From a virus: a DNA stretch of 31,075 nucleotides. Both the position numbers and the translations under genes were made by a program. This document shows positions 1 to 6,712 of the stretch, piece by piece. The DNA is taken from the IMG/VR virus record IMGVR_UViG_3300043446_002610, positions 1 through 31,075 of that record; one strand, written 5' to 3'. The notes below the pieces were generated by a model. That model saw nothing but the letters and a program-made list of their open reading frames with translations. It did no database searches and was not told the DNA's origin. Positions within the stretch are counted from its first letter, which is position 1; each line of letters begins with the position of its first letter.

Positions 1-57
1 AATGGCGCACTGATCAAATACGAAACTCAATACCCTAACTTAACAATTAAAATTTAA
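1..57 (+). CDS. C-terminal end of an upstream gene (partial)
   Basis: The first 18 codons are open in frame 1 and end at a TAA at 55-57, twelve bases before the next start. The residues (NGALIKYETQYPNLTIKI) look like an ordinary soluble C-terminal strand. Close packing and shared strand fit the tail of the preceding phage gene. Too short to identify. Confidence 0.4.
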   Translation, partial: NGALIKYETQYPNLTIKI

Positions 58-68
58 AGAGGACAAAA

Positions 69-257
69 ATGGCACAGCCTAAATACATTGAAAAATATCT
101 ACGCATGACCCCTGAAATGAATCAGATCTTTGATGATCTTGATGCTTATCGTGACTATTGTAGATTCAATGGACTAAAATTCAATGAGCGTGATCTCTAT
201 CGCAGTGATCAGTATCGTAGATTTGATCGTGACCGTAAACGCAGCGAAAAACACTAA
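69..257 (+). CDS. Small conserved T4-like phage protein, unknown function
   Basis: A 62-residue, highly charged protein with an SD (aaagagga) just before the ATG. It opens with PKYIEKYLRMTPEM and continues with IFDDLDAYRDYCRF, a pattern I recall from small hypothetical proteins of T4-like marine phages (memory, not searched). The second half is rich in Arg, Asp and Tyr, with a basic tail, which could suit nucleic-acid or protein binding. No catalytic motif or membrane segment is visible. Its stop overlaps the ATG of the next gene by one base (TAATG), so translation is probably coupled. Confidence 0.8.
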   Translation: MAQPKYIEKYLRMTPEMNQIFDDLDAYRDYCRFNGLKFNERDLYRSDQYRRFDRDRKRSEKH

Positions 258-1357
258 TGGCTAATGTATTTTTAGTTGACTTAGAACCAGTTGAAACTCG
301 CTATACCGCGCAGTGGAAAACTCATGTACCCGAACTGTTGAGAAAGGCAGGTCATCATGTTCAAATTCTTAGTGGCCCTGAAGATATTCCTAGTGCAACC
401 ACTCCAGGTGCTTTTCTTAACTTTGGTGGCACTAATATCTATAAGTCTAGCCAAGTCGAAGGCATGGGTCGTTTATTTTGCTCCGGAGCAGTTAGGCCTG
501 GCGATCATTTTATTTTTACTGATGCTTGGCATCCTGGCATCATAAACTTAAAATACATGAGTGAACTCTTGGCTATTCCTGTTAAGATTCACGCACTGTG
601 GCATGCTGGTAGTTATGATCCACAAGATTTTTTAGGTCGGTTAATTGGCAATACTCCGTGGGTCAGACACGCCGAAAAGAGTTTCTTTCATGCCATCGAC
701 TACAACTATTTTGCCACAGACTTTCATATTGAGATGTTTGTGCGTAATTTACTCAATGACGGCATGAATGAAAACCCATGGTTAGATGAAGATCTTAAAG
801 ATGCAGTAAGTGGTCGCTGGCCAAATGTTGTACGCAGCGGCTGGCCTATGGAGTATATGACAAATACACTATCTCCATTCACCGGTATGAACAAGCGTGA
901 TCTTATTGTGTTTCCACATCGCATCGCACCCGAAAAGCAAGTGGATATTTTTAGAGATTTAGCTGCAAGTATGCCACAATATGAATTTATTGTATGTCAA
1001 GACCAAACACTGACCAAAACAGAATATCATAATATTCTTGGACAGGCAAAAATTGTGTTCAGTTGCAGCTTACAAGAAACGCTGGGCATTGGTTGCTATG
1101 AAGGAGCTATTGTGGATGCTGTACCCTTGGTTCCAGATCGATTAAGTTATACAGAAATGTATGACGAAGAATTCAAATATCCCAGTGCTTGGACTGAAAG
1201 TTATAGTTCATACACTGCTAATAAATTAAAACTAATTGATTTTATTGCACAGACTATGACCAACTACGAACTGTTACTGCCCAAAGTAGCTAAACTTACA
1301 AAAGACTTAACTAATAACTTTTTCAGTGCGGGTAAACTACTTGACAACATTCGATAA
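257..1357 (+). CDS. Glycosyltransferase-like protein (GT-B fold, probable)
   Basis: A 366-residue soluble protein. The N-terminal half looks Rossmann-like (FLVDLEP, then HVPELLRKAGHHVQIL). The C-terminal half has two features of retaining GT-B enzymes: a VFPHRIAPEKQ segment near residue 219, like the family 4 (G)RLxxEKG motif, and an ETLGIGCYEG segment near residues 273-283, like the nucleotide-sugar-binding E-x7-E region, followed by VPLVPDRLSY. It would transfer a sugar from a nucleotide-sugar to an unseen acceptor (glycan, DNA base or protein). The next gene is a DegT-like PLP protein that overlaps it by 32 bases, which suggests a shared sugar-related task. Substrate unknown. Confidence 0.6.
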   Translation: MANVFLVDLEPVETRYTAQWKTHVPELLRKAGHHVQILSGPEDIPSATTPGAFLNFGGTNIYKSSQVEGMGRLFCSGAVRPGDHFIFTDAWHPGIINLKYMSELLAIPVKIHALWHAGSYDPQDFLGRLIGNTPWVRHAEKSFFHAIDYNYFATDFHIEMFVRNLLNDGMNENPWLDEDLKDAVSGRWPNVVRSGWPMEYMTNTLSPFTGMNKRDLIVFPHRIAPEKQVDIFRDLAASMPQYEFIVCQDQTLTKTEYHNILGQAKIVFSCSLQETLGIGCYEGAIVDAVPLVPDRLSYTEMYDEEFKYPSAWTESYSSYTANKLKLIDFIAQTMTNYELLLPKVAKLTKDLTNNFFSAGKLLDNIR

Positions 1358-1937
1358 AATCGCCGAGTTCGAACAACAGTTAGCCGAATTCACAGGTGCG
1401 CCATATGCTGTAATGACTGACTGTTGTACGCATGCAATTGAACTATGTCTCCGTTACGACAAAATTAAACAGTGTAGGTTTACACCATATACCTATATCA
1501 GTATACCTATGACCATGCACAAGTTAGGTATTGAATATCAATATATCGGAGAACCATATCAAACTTGGCAAGGCGAGTATCACTTTTACGGCACAAGAAT
1601 TACTGATTCTGCAAGACGACTAGAACAAAACATGTACAAGTCAGGAAGGTTTCAGTGTTTGAGTTTCGGTCATAATAAACCTTTAAGTATAGGTCGTGGT
1701 GGAGCTATCTTATTAGATGATGTCGAGGACTATGACAAACTTAGACAAATGCGTTACGATGGCCGTGATTTGTCTATAACCCCCTGGGAACAACAACAGA
1801 CTTTTACAGTTGGATATCATTATAGACCAACAATAGAAGAAGCCGAACGAGGTACAGATATGTTATCAACTTATACTAGCACTGAACCAAAGTTTGTAGC
1901 TTATCCAGACTTAAGAAAAATTACCATTGTCAATTGA
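1326..1937 (+). CDS. Half-length DegT/DnrJ/EryC1-like PLP protein
   Basis: 203 residues starting at a GTG inside the preceding gene. The start FDKIAEFEQQLAEFTGAPYAVMTDCCTHAIELCL matches the opening of sugar aminotransferases (cofactor phosphate loop, then a helix). SFGHNKPLSIGRGGAI at about residues 113-128 resembles the family's Schiff-base segment, with Lys118 as the candidate PLP lysine. Family members usually have about 370-400 residues; this one stops soon after that lysine and lacks the small C-terminal domain. It may be a compact phage version, a partner subunit or a decayed enzyme. Role in making an amino sugar for the neighbouring glycosyltransferase is inference. Confidence 0.65.
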   Translation: MRVNYLTTFDKIAEFEQQLAEFTGAPYAVMTDCCTHAIELCLRYDKIKQCRFTPYTYISIPMTMHKLGIEYQYIGEPYQTWQGEYHFYGTRITDSARRLEQNMYKSGRFQCLSFGHNKPLSIGRGGAILLDDVEDYDKLRQMRYDGRDLSITPWEQQQTFTVGYHYRPTIEEAERGTDMLSTYTSTEPKFVAYPDLRKITIVN

Positions 1938-1962
1938 CACAAGACCTAAATAATCTTATAAT
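1934..1962 (+). promoter_or_regulatory. Consensus sigma70-type promoter before folE
   Basis: TTGACA at 1934-1939, a 17-base spacer, and TATAAT at 1957-1962: perfect consensus in both boxes. The -35 overlaps the last codon and stop of the PLP gene. Transcription would start near 1969, with the SD (taggaga) right after it. It probably drives folE and the genes joined to it. Confidence 0.75.
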
Positions 1963-1968
1963 TTAGGT
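1944..1968. promoter_or_regulatory. Inverted repeat covering the folE -10 box
   Basis: ACCTAAAT (1944-1951) and ATTTAGGT (1961-1968) are perfect 8-base inverted arms around a 9-base centre. The -10 (1957-1962) lies in the centre and inner right arm. Because it precedes or straddles the predicted RNA start, a repressor operator is more likely than an RNA hairpin. No regulator is identified here. Confidence 0.45.
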
Positions 1969-1978
1969 AGGAGAATAC

Positions 1979-2722
1979 ATGACACATAAACAAACAGCAT
2001 TAGACGCTATGGCAGGCGATGGCGGATACAAAGAATCATATCTGTCAGACGCTATTCGCGCTCGCATGAAACGGGACGGCAAGAGATTTTGGGCTGGCGA
2101 CAATGTAAGTGATTACTTACATGACACAGACAAAGAGCATTTGATTAACGAAGCCACTGAAGCTTTTGAAATGGTGCTGGATCGATTGTTGATTGATCGC
2201 GAAAACGACCCAAATAGTAAAGGTACAGCACGCCGACTAGCTAAAATGTATTTTAATGAAATCATGGTAGGGCGCTACGAGCCTGCACCGGATGCCACAG
2301 CGTTTCCTAACGATAGCGAGGATAGATACGAAGGCATGTTGGTTGTTCGCAGTGAGCTTCGCAGTATGTGTAGCCATCATCACCAACCAGTTACTGGCGT
2401 TGCTTATATTGGCATTATTGCAGCTGAGAAACTTATTGGATTATCGAAGTACACAAGAATCGCACAATGGTGCGCCCGTCGTGGTACACTACAAGAAGAA
2501 CTGGCCAATGACATTGCTAGAGAGATCGCCAAAGCAACAGGCGCAAAAGACTTAGGTGTATATATTCAAGCAACTCATGGTTGTTGTGAAAACCGTGGCA
2601 TTATGGCACATAGTAGTCTAACACAGACTACGGTCTTGAAAGGCGCATTTAAAAACGACCATGGCACTAAAAAAGAATTCATGGACAATATTAAACTACA
2701 ACAGGAGTTTGCACCGCGATGA
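1979..2722 (+). CDS. folE: GTP cyclohydrolase I (FolE-type)
   Basis: Converts GTP to dihydroneopterin triphosphate, the entry step of the 7-deazaguanine (preQ0) pathway and of folate synthesis. 247 residues, normal length. The core is clear: RSMCSHHHQPVTG with zinc ligands Cys131 and His133/134, then IGLSKYTRIAQWCARRGTLQEEL, and QATHGCCENRGI near residue 200 with the further zinc Cys. An ATG with SD (taggaga) gives the start. queD and queE in the same window indicate that its product feeds deazaguanine synthesis, although the phage also carries DHFR and thymidylate synthase. A small gene overlaps its stop by four bases. Confidence 0.95.
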   Translation: MTHKQTALDAMAGDGGYKESYLSDAIRARMKRDGKRFWAGDNVSDYLHDTDKEHLINEATEAFEMVLDRLLIDRENDPNSKGTARRLAKMYFNEIMVGRYEPAPDATAFPNDSEDRYEGMLVVRSELRSMCSHHHQPVTGVAYIGIIAAEKLIGLSKYTRIAQWCARRGTLQEELANDIAREIAKATGAKDLGVYIQATHGCCENRGIMAHSSLTQTTVLKGAFKNDHGTKKEFMDNIKLQQEFAPR

Positions 2723-2928
2723 TACAACAACTAACTGAAATTATTGACAGAATTAAAAACTTGCAGGAGTTTACAGTTACCACAGACTTGCCCGAAACTT
2801 TTGAGTTTCGTGGTGCTGTGCCCTATGATACCTTTATTGATGGTGAAAAAATCACAATGAAGATTCATGCATTGACATTGCAAGAAGCTACAGACAAGGC
2901 CATGCAGTACTTGGGAGAGCACTCATGA
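2719..2928 (+). CDS. Small hypothetical protein
   Basis: 69 residues, acidic, starting at the ATG that overlaps the folE stop (ATGA). It has an N-terminal amphipathic stretch (IQQLTEIIDRIKNLQEF), a beta-rich middle (FEFRGAVPYDTFID) and a C-terminal helix (LTLQEATDKAMQYLGEH). I do not recognise a family; there are no membrane segments or metal motifs. The next gene again starts at an ATGA overlap, so it sits in a coupled folE operon. Confidence 0.7.
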   Translation: MIQQLTEIIDRIKNLQEFTVTTDLPETFEFRGAVPYDTFIDGEKITMKIHALTLQEATDKAMQYLGEHS

Positions 2929-3227
2929 AATGGTTCGATAAATGGTTATATGGCAAGGTTCGCGATATGTGGGACAATAGCCCCAAATATGCTGCTACAA
3001 TTGGCGCGAGTCGGCCCGAACCTGTGGCCTTGGACTCAGATAACAAAGTCGAAGTGGACGGCATTCAATTCAAAGTGATGTCAGCACATGGTGGTGTAAT
3101 TGTTCAAACAAAAACATTCAATCCAAAAACTGATAGAAATGTTTACAACACTCATATCATTCCTGATGGCGAAGATATTGCTGAACGAGTTGGCCAAATT
3201 GTCAGCTTAGAGCTGTTACGGCATTGA
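2925..3227 (+). CDS. Hypothetical protein
   Basis: 100 residues with an ATGA overlap to the gene before. The N-terminus is aromatic and basic (MKWFDKWLYGKVRDMW), a pattern I recall from short T4-like phage proteins. The C-terminal half looks beta-rich (VEVDGIQFKVMSAHGGVIVQ) and ends RVGQIVSLELLRH. No enzyme motif is visible. Its last codons contain the -35 box of the next promoter, so it closes this short operon. Confidence 0.7.
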   Translation: MKWFDKWLYGKVRDMWDNSPKYAATIGASRPEPVALDSDNKVEVDGIQFKVMSAHGGVIVQTKTFNPKTDRNVYNTHIIPDGEDIAERVGQIVSLELLRH

Positions 3228-3252
3228 CAGTTAAACCCTATCCCAGTATAAT
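3224..3252 (+). promoter_or_regulatory. Consensus sigma70-type promoter before the cupin/PRTase genes
   Basis: TTGACA at 3224-3229, 17 bases, TATAAT at 3247-3252, both perfect. It overlaps the stop of the previous gene and lies about 20 bases before the cupin start, with an SD (AGGAG, 3261-3265) in between. Confidence 0.75.
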
Positions 3253-3270
3253 CAAACTTTAGGAGCAATG

Positions 3271-3723
3271 ATGGTTCTCAAACTTTTGGAACGATTAGGC
3301 CGGCGGCGTATTGTTATGGATAGGGTTAACAACGAACCTTATTTGGAACGGTATTATCTTTTTCTCAAAGATCGCAAGCATTTTCCCTTTAATGTTTTTC
3401 TACACAAGTTTCTAAAAAGTGATCCTGATGATTTACATGATCATCCCTGGCCTTACTTTACTGTGATTCTCAAAGGCGGATATTGGGAATGGGTTCCTGA
3501 ATATGATGCCGCAGGTAACAAGATTGCAGAAATTGCAAAATGGCGTGCCCCTGGCCACTTTCGTTTGTGCAAGTCTAACAGCCTACATAGAATTGAACTA
3601 GATCCCGGCGTTGAATGTTGGACACTGTTTATGCCAGGACCGCAACAGCGTGATTGGGGCTTTACTACTCGTAAAGGTTGGATCCAACACGAAAAATATC
3701 TTGCACAACGAGCACAACAATGA
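3271..3723 (+). CDS. Cupin-like metal-binding protein
   Basis: 150 residues. Of two consecutive ATGs (3268, 3271) I prefer 3271, which lies five bases after AGGAG. HDHPWPYFTVILKGGYWEW (His56, His58) is a cupin first motif, and SNSLHRIELDPGVECWTLF later fits the second half, so a small beta-barrel with a His-bound metal is likely. I recall similar cupins in T4-like phages without known substrate. It ends by ATGA overlap with a phosphoribosyltransferase, suggesting a nucleotide- or sugar-related role, but this is inference. Confidence 0.7.
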   Translation: MVLKLLERLGRRRIVMDRVNNEPYLERYYLFLKDRKHFPFNVFLHKFLKSDPDDLHDHPWPYFTVILKGGYWEWVPEYDAAGNKIAEIAKWRAPGHFRLCKSNSLHRIELDPGVECWTLFMPGPQQRDWGFTTRKGWIQHEKYLAQRAQQ

Positions 3724-4262
3724 ATAAAACTTATATTAACAATCGCGAATACAAAGGCCTAGTCAGTCAATTGGGCCGTAAAATTGCTACCAGCGCATGG
3801 CGTCCTGACTATATTGTAGGAATTACCCGTGGTGGTCTTTATCCTGCACTGCTGTTAAGTCATTATCTAGATGTACCTATGCAGACTCTCAGCGTTCAAC
3901 TGCGTGACAGTGAGATGGGACCCGAAAGCAACTTGTGGATGGCCGAACATGCATTTGGCTATCACAGCGTTGACGGCATGAGAGGCGCAAGTAATCCGAC
4001 TCTGCGAAAGAATATTTTGTTAGTTGATGACATTAACGATTCAGGCGAAACTTTTAACTGGATTATGCAAGATTGGGAAGCAGGTTGTTTGCCTAAAGAT
4101 CCTGCATGGGATGAAATTTGGAATCACAATGTAAAGTTTGCTGTTACAATTGACAACTTAGCCAGCAAGTGCCGTGTGAAAATGGACTTTGCAGGCAAAG
4201 AAATTAATAAAGAAGAAACTCCCGAGTGGATTGTTTTTCCTTGGGAAGAATGGTGGGCGTAA
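3720..4262 (+). CDS. Phosphoribosyltransferase, xanthine/hypoxanthine-like
   Basis: 180 residues, starting at the ATGA overlap with the cupin. The PRPP-binding loop is plain: ILLVDDINDSGET at residues 99-111 with the acidic pair Asp103/Asp104. Before it are YIVGITRGGLYPALLLSHYL (pyrophosphate loop) and QTLSVQLRD, as in type I purine PRTases of the Gpt type. It would join a purine base to PRPP. An extra segment between about residues 60 and 95 (MAEHAFGYHSVDGMRG) is unlike the short bacterial enzymes. With guaC and the deazaguanine genes nearby, a guanine/xanthine salvage role is plausible; the base is unknown. Confidence 0.8.
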   Translation: MNKTYINNREYKGLVSQLGRKIATSAWRPDYIVGITRGGLYPALLLSHYLDVPMQTLSVQLRDSEMGPESNLWMAEHAFGYHSVDGMRGASNPTLRKNILLVDDINDSGETFNWIMQDWEAGCLPKDPAWDEIWNHNVKFAVTIDNLASKCRVKMDFAGKEINKEETPEWIVFPWEEWWA

Positions 4263-4268
4263 AATATT

Positions 4269-5123
4269 ATGAATTATCACTTACATGAAAATGGCTGGAC
4301 TGTTATATTAGACGACTTTGATTTTAAAACAGCTAGTCGAGATGACATAAAACAAATATCAGACTTGATTGCAAAACAAACTGTAGTTGTTGCCAAACAA
4401 CAAAATTTATCAATAGCCGATGAAGTGCGGATTATTGAAATGTTTAAAGATCCTGAACAGATTCCTAAAAAATGGACTGAAGAACAAAAAATCGAAAGAA
4501 GAGTACGACGATTAATGGTTCCTGATTCAAATGATTACTTAGTTAGAGTAACAGGTGAATTAGATGATCACGGCGAACCAGGAGTATTTGGTCACAAAGT
4601 AGATTTGGATTGGCATGTAAATCATCCTGCAAATCCCGAAAGACATCCTATAGTTTGGTTATATGGTGTTAGAGGAACGAAAGGATCAAAAACAAGTTGG
4701 ATTAATAATATTCTAAGTTATAATGATTTTTCAGAAGAAGAAAAAGAATATTTGAAAACTATCAAATGTGTTCTAGGATACATGCGTGGTTCATATAGTC
4801 CAGAAAAATTCAGTAACAAAGATGTTGAAATAAACGAATTTTTTACCCCAAACATTGTTCACACTCACAGTGAAAGTGGTCAGACTGGCTTATACTTTCC
4901 TTTTTTACAAATTCACCATATTGTTGGTATGTCTCTGGAAGAAAGCAAAGAATTTCTTATTAAGATCAGAGATAGAATTCTTCAAGAAAAATATATGTAT
5001 CATCACTATTGGGACGATGGGGACATTGTTATTTCCGACCAATGGTTAGGTATACACAAGCGATGGGCATTTGAGGACATGGAACATAGACTATTACACC
5101 GAGCGTGTTTTAGATACATTTAA
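4269..5123 (+). CDS. TauD/TfdA-like Fe(II)/2-oxoglutarate oxygenase with altered metal motif
   Basis: 284 residues. The C-terminus matches TauD: GDIVISDQWLGIHKRW supplies the distal metal His (His263), and HRLLHRACF supplies the 2-oxoglutarate-binding Arg (Arg274/278). The proximal motif, normally HxD in a WHTD context, reads DWHVNH here (His116, Asn118), so the usual Asp is Asn. Such enzymes hydroxylate amino acids, sulfonates, bases or lipids. The base composition is more A/T-rich than its neighbours, which may indicate separate acquisition. The start at 4269 is six bases past the PRTase stop with no strong SD. Confidence 0.65.
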   Translation: MNYHLHENGWTVILDDFDFKTASRDDIKQISDLIAKQTVVVAKQQNLSIADEVRIIEMFKDPEQIPKKWTEEQKIERRVRRLMVPDSNDYLVRVTGELDDHGEPGVFGHKVDLDWHVNHPANPERHPIVWLYGVRGTKGSKTSWINNILSYNDFSEEEKEYLKTIKCVLGYMRGSYSPEKFSNKDVEINEFFTPNIVHTHSESGQTGLYFPFLQIHHIVGMSLEESKEFLIKIRDRILQEKYMYHHYWDDGDIVISDQWLGIHKRWAFEDMEHRLLHRACFRYI

Positions 5124-5150
5124 CAAAACACAAATGCCTTTGTATAAAAG

Positions 5151-5158
5151 CATAAATA
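5151..5158 (+). promoter_or_regulatory. Possible T4-type late promoter box
   Basis: CATAAATA differs by one base from the T4 late consensus TATAAATA. It is in the 120-base gap before queD, so it could drive queD late in infection. A short A/T-rich match like this can occur by chance, and no sigma gp55 gene is in the window. Confidence 0.25.
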
Positions 5159-5165
5159 TTTGCTT

Positions 5166-5201
5166 AAGAGGTCTTGACGCTCATCCCTCTTTAAATATTC
5201 T
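5166..5201 (+). promoter_or_regulatory. Hairpin plus sigma70-like promoter in the queD leader
   Basis: AAGAGG (5166-5171) can pair with CCTCTT (5186-5191) around a 14-base loop. TTGACG (5174-5179) falls in that loop and, after 16 bases, is followed by TATTCT (5196-5201), a fair promoter. The element may be a weak terminator for the oxygenase gene, an operator, or chance. The rest of the 5124-5243 gap is A/T-rich and holds the queD SD (aaggaga) at its end; I see no preQ1 riboswitch pattern. Confidence 0.35.
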
Positions 5202-5243
5202 GCGTGTCATCAAACTTGCTACTTTAAAATAAGGAGACTAGAG

Positions 5244-5750
5244 ATGGCAAATCTACAACCCGTACATTACAAATATGTAAGTACAAAAGAATACCACGAT
5301 GCTTTTCCCTGTGCTTATAGACAATGGCGTGCTGACAGTCATTGCAACATGATTCACGGCTATAGTTTTAGTATGAAATTTTATTTCGGTACTAATGAAC
5401 TAGATGTTCGTAATTGGGCCATGGACTATGGCGGTCTAAAAGAACTTAAGAAGATACTTGAAGACCAATTCGATCATACACTATTAGTTGCACAGGACGA
5501 TCCCGAATTGGAAGTGTATAAACTACTAGAAGCTAAGAAAATGGCCAAGCTGACTGTTCTTCCACGCTTAGGCTGTGAAGGTCTGGCAGACATGCTGTAC
5601 AAGTATGTTAATGGTGTTTATATTCCAGACTTACTGGGTCAAGGTGAAGCTAATAGACTGTGGTGCTATCGTGTTGAAGTTCGCGAAACACAAGCTAATA
5701 TGGCTTTTCGTGAAGGCTACAGAGAATGGAACGAGGATCTGTTTGCATGA
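5244..5750 (+). CDS. queD: QueD-like 6-carboxytetrahydropterin synthase, divergent active site
   Basis: 168 residues with a clear SD. In the pathway QueD turns dihydroneopterin triphosphate into 6-carboxy-tetrahydropterin. Fold signatures are present: DAFPCAYRQWRADSHCNMIHGYSF (residues 19-42) at the metal and catalytic-Cys region (Cys34), MDYGGLKELKKIL then DHTLLV (Asp77, His78), and a C-terminal VEVRETQ (Glu148). However, two canonical zinc histidines appear as Tyr25 (FxAAH is FPCAY) and Tyr40 (HGH is HGY). I recall the same changes in cyanophage QueD-like proteins. It may use another metal arrangement or another reaction. The downstream cupin overlaps by ATGA. Confidence 0.8.
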   Translation: MANLQPVHYKYVSTKEYHDAFPCAYRQWRADSHCNMIHGYSFSMKFYFGTNELDVRNWAMDYGGLKELKKILEDQFDHTLLVAQDDPELEVYKLLEAKKMAKLTVLPRLGCEGLADMLYKYVNGVYIPDLLGQGEANRLWCYRVEVRETQANMAFREGYREWNEDLFA

Positions 5751-6079
5751 AGTACAGTCTATACGACATAGGCGGAGAAGTTGTCAAAGACAACGAAACT
5801 TACTTACTCAAAGATAATAAAACACTGAACAATCTTGTGTTGAGTTCTACCGAACTTAAGCCTAATCAAAGCACAAGAGGTCACAGTCATCCAGGCCAAG
5901 AAGAAGTATACTACTTTGTAAGCGGTGTGGGTGAAATGGAATTAGGCGACAAACGCTTTCATGTACAAGGGGGCGATGTTGTGCTAATTGAAGATGGTGT
6001 ATTTCACCGTGTTCATAACTTGAGTCACGCAGTAACATTATATTTTGTATGCGTGTTTGACGGCAAACGAAACCATTAA
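5747..6079 (+). CDS. Small cupin protein
   Basis: 110 residues, starting at the ATGA overlap with queD. Both cupin motifs are visible: RGHSHPGQEEVYYFVSG with His46, His48 and Glu52/53, and GGDVVLIEDGVFHRVHN with His87. This gives a complete 3-His/1-Glu metal site in a single-domain cupin, as in sugar isomerases and small dioxygenases. Coupling to queD and then to a queuosine-precursor transporter suggests a role in pterin or deazapurine handling, but the substrate cannot be read from sequence. Confidence 0.85.
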   Translation: MKYSLYDIGGEVVKDNETYLLKDNKTLNNLVLSSTELKPNQSTRGHSHPGQEEVYYFVSGVGEMELGDKRFHVQGGDVVLIEDGVFHRVHNLSHAVTLYFVCVFDGKRNH

Positions 6080-6088
6080 GGAGAAATT

Positions 6089-6709
6089 ATGTTTGACAAA
6101 TTATTAGCCGGTGTGGACCGCGCATTAGTAGCAAAGTTGATGCTAGCACACATCATCATTATTGCTATCAGTAACTATCTAGTACAATTCAAATTGGATG
6201 TTTTTGGCTATCCTCTGGCAGCAGCGGCCTTTACCTTCCCATTGGTAGTTGTACTAACTGACTTGACTGTGAGATTGATCGGTAAAGAAACAGGTCGTGC
6301 TGTAATTGGACTGGCATTTGTTCCAGCTATCATTGCAAGTATTCTTGTAGTAATGGCAGGCGGTGCTCCAGAAAGTGTTGCACTACGAATTGGTTTTGGT
6401 TCTGGCTGTGCTTATTTCCTAAGTAACCTGCTGGATGTTTATGTATTCCAATATTTCCGTGAGAAATATCAAGCATGGTACATTGCACCAACGCTCAGTG
6501 CTGTTGTCAGTACTTTCTTTGACACTTATGTGTTCTTCTTTACTGCTTTTGCCTACGGTGCCAATGAATTCATGGCTGCTAACTGGCATATTGTTGCTAC
6601 CAACCAAAGCATTACCAAGATCCTTGTAAGCCTGTTGGTTATTCTTCCTGCTTATGGTATTTTGTTAAGCTATTTGCAAAAGAGATTGAGCAATCAAGCA
6701 CAAGGTTAA
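6089..6709 (+). CDS. yhhQ: YhhQ/VUT-family queuosine-precursor transporter
   Basis: 206 residues of mostly hydrophobic helices (about six predicted). Segments line up with E. coli YhhQ: ISNYLVQFKLDVFG, AAFTFPLVVVLTDLTVRL near residues 45-62, SNLLDVYVFQYFRE, WYIAPTLSAVVSTFFDTYVFFF and ITKILVSLLVILPAYGILL. YhhQ proteins import 7-cyano- or 7-aminomethyl-7-deazaguanine across the inner membrane. With folE, queD and queE this suggests the phage both makes and imports deazaguanine precursors, for tRNA queuosine or DNA modification. A good SD (aaggagaa) precedes the ATG. Confidence 0.9.
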   Translation: MFDKLLAGVDRALVAKLMLAHIIIIAISNYLVQFKLDVFGYPLAAAAFTFPLVVVLTDLTVRLIGKETGRAVIGLAFVPAIIASILVVMAGGAPESVALRIGFGSGCAYFLSNLLDVYVFQYFREKYQAWYIAPTLSAVVSTFFDTYVFFFTAFAYGANEFMAANWHIVATNQSITKILVSLLVILPAYGILLSYLQKRLSNQAQG

Positions 6710-6712
6710 TTA

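Noticed and set aside
5124-5243. preQ1 riboswitch or tRNA gene before queD
   Set aside because: The short preQ1-I pseudoknot pattern (C-rich loop with A-rich tail) was not found, and no cloverleaf could be drawn.
6419-6607. Antisense and alternate-frame frames inside yhhQ
   Set aside because: Overlap a clear membrane protein on the opposite or same strand without their own start signals.
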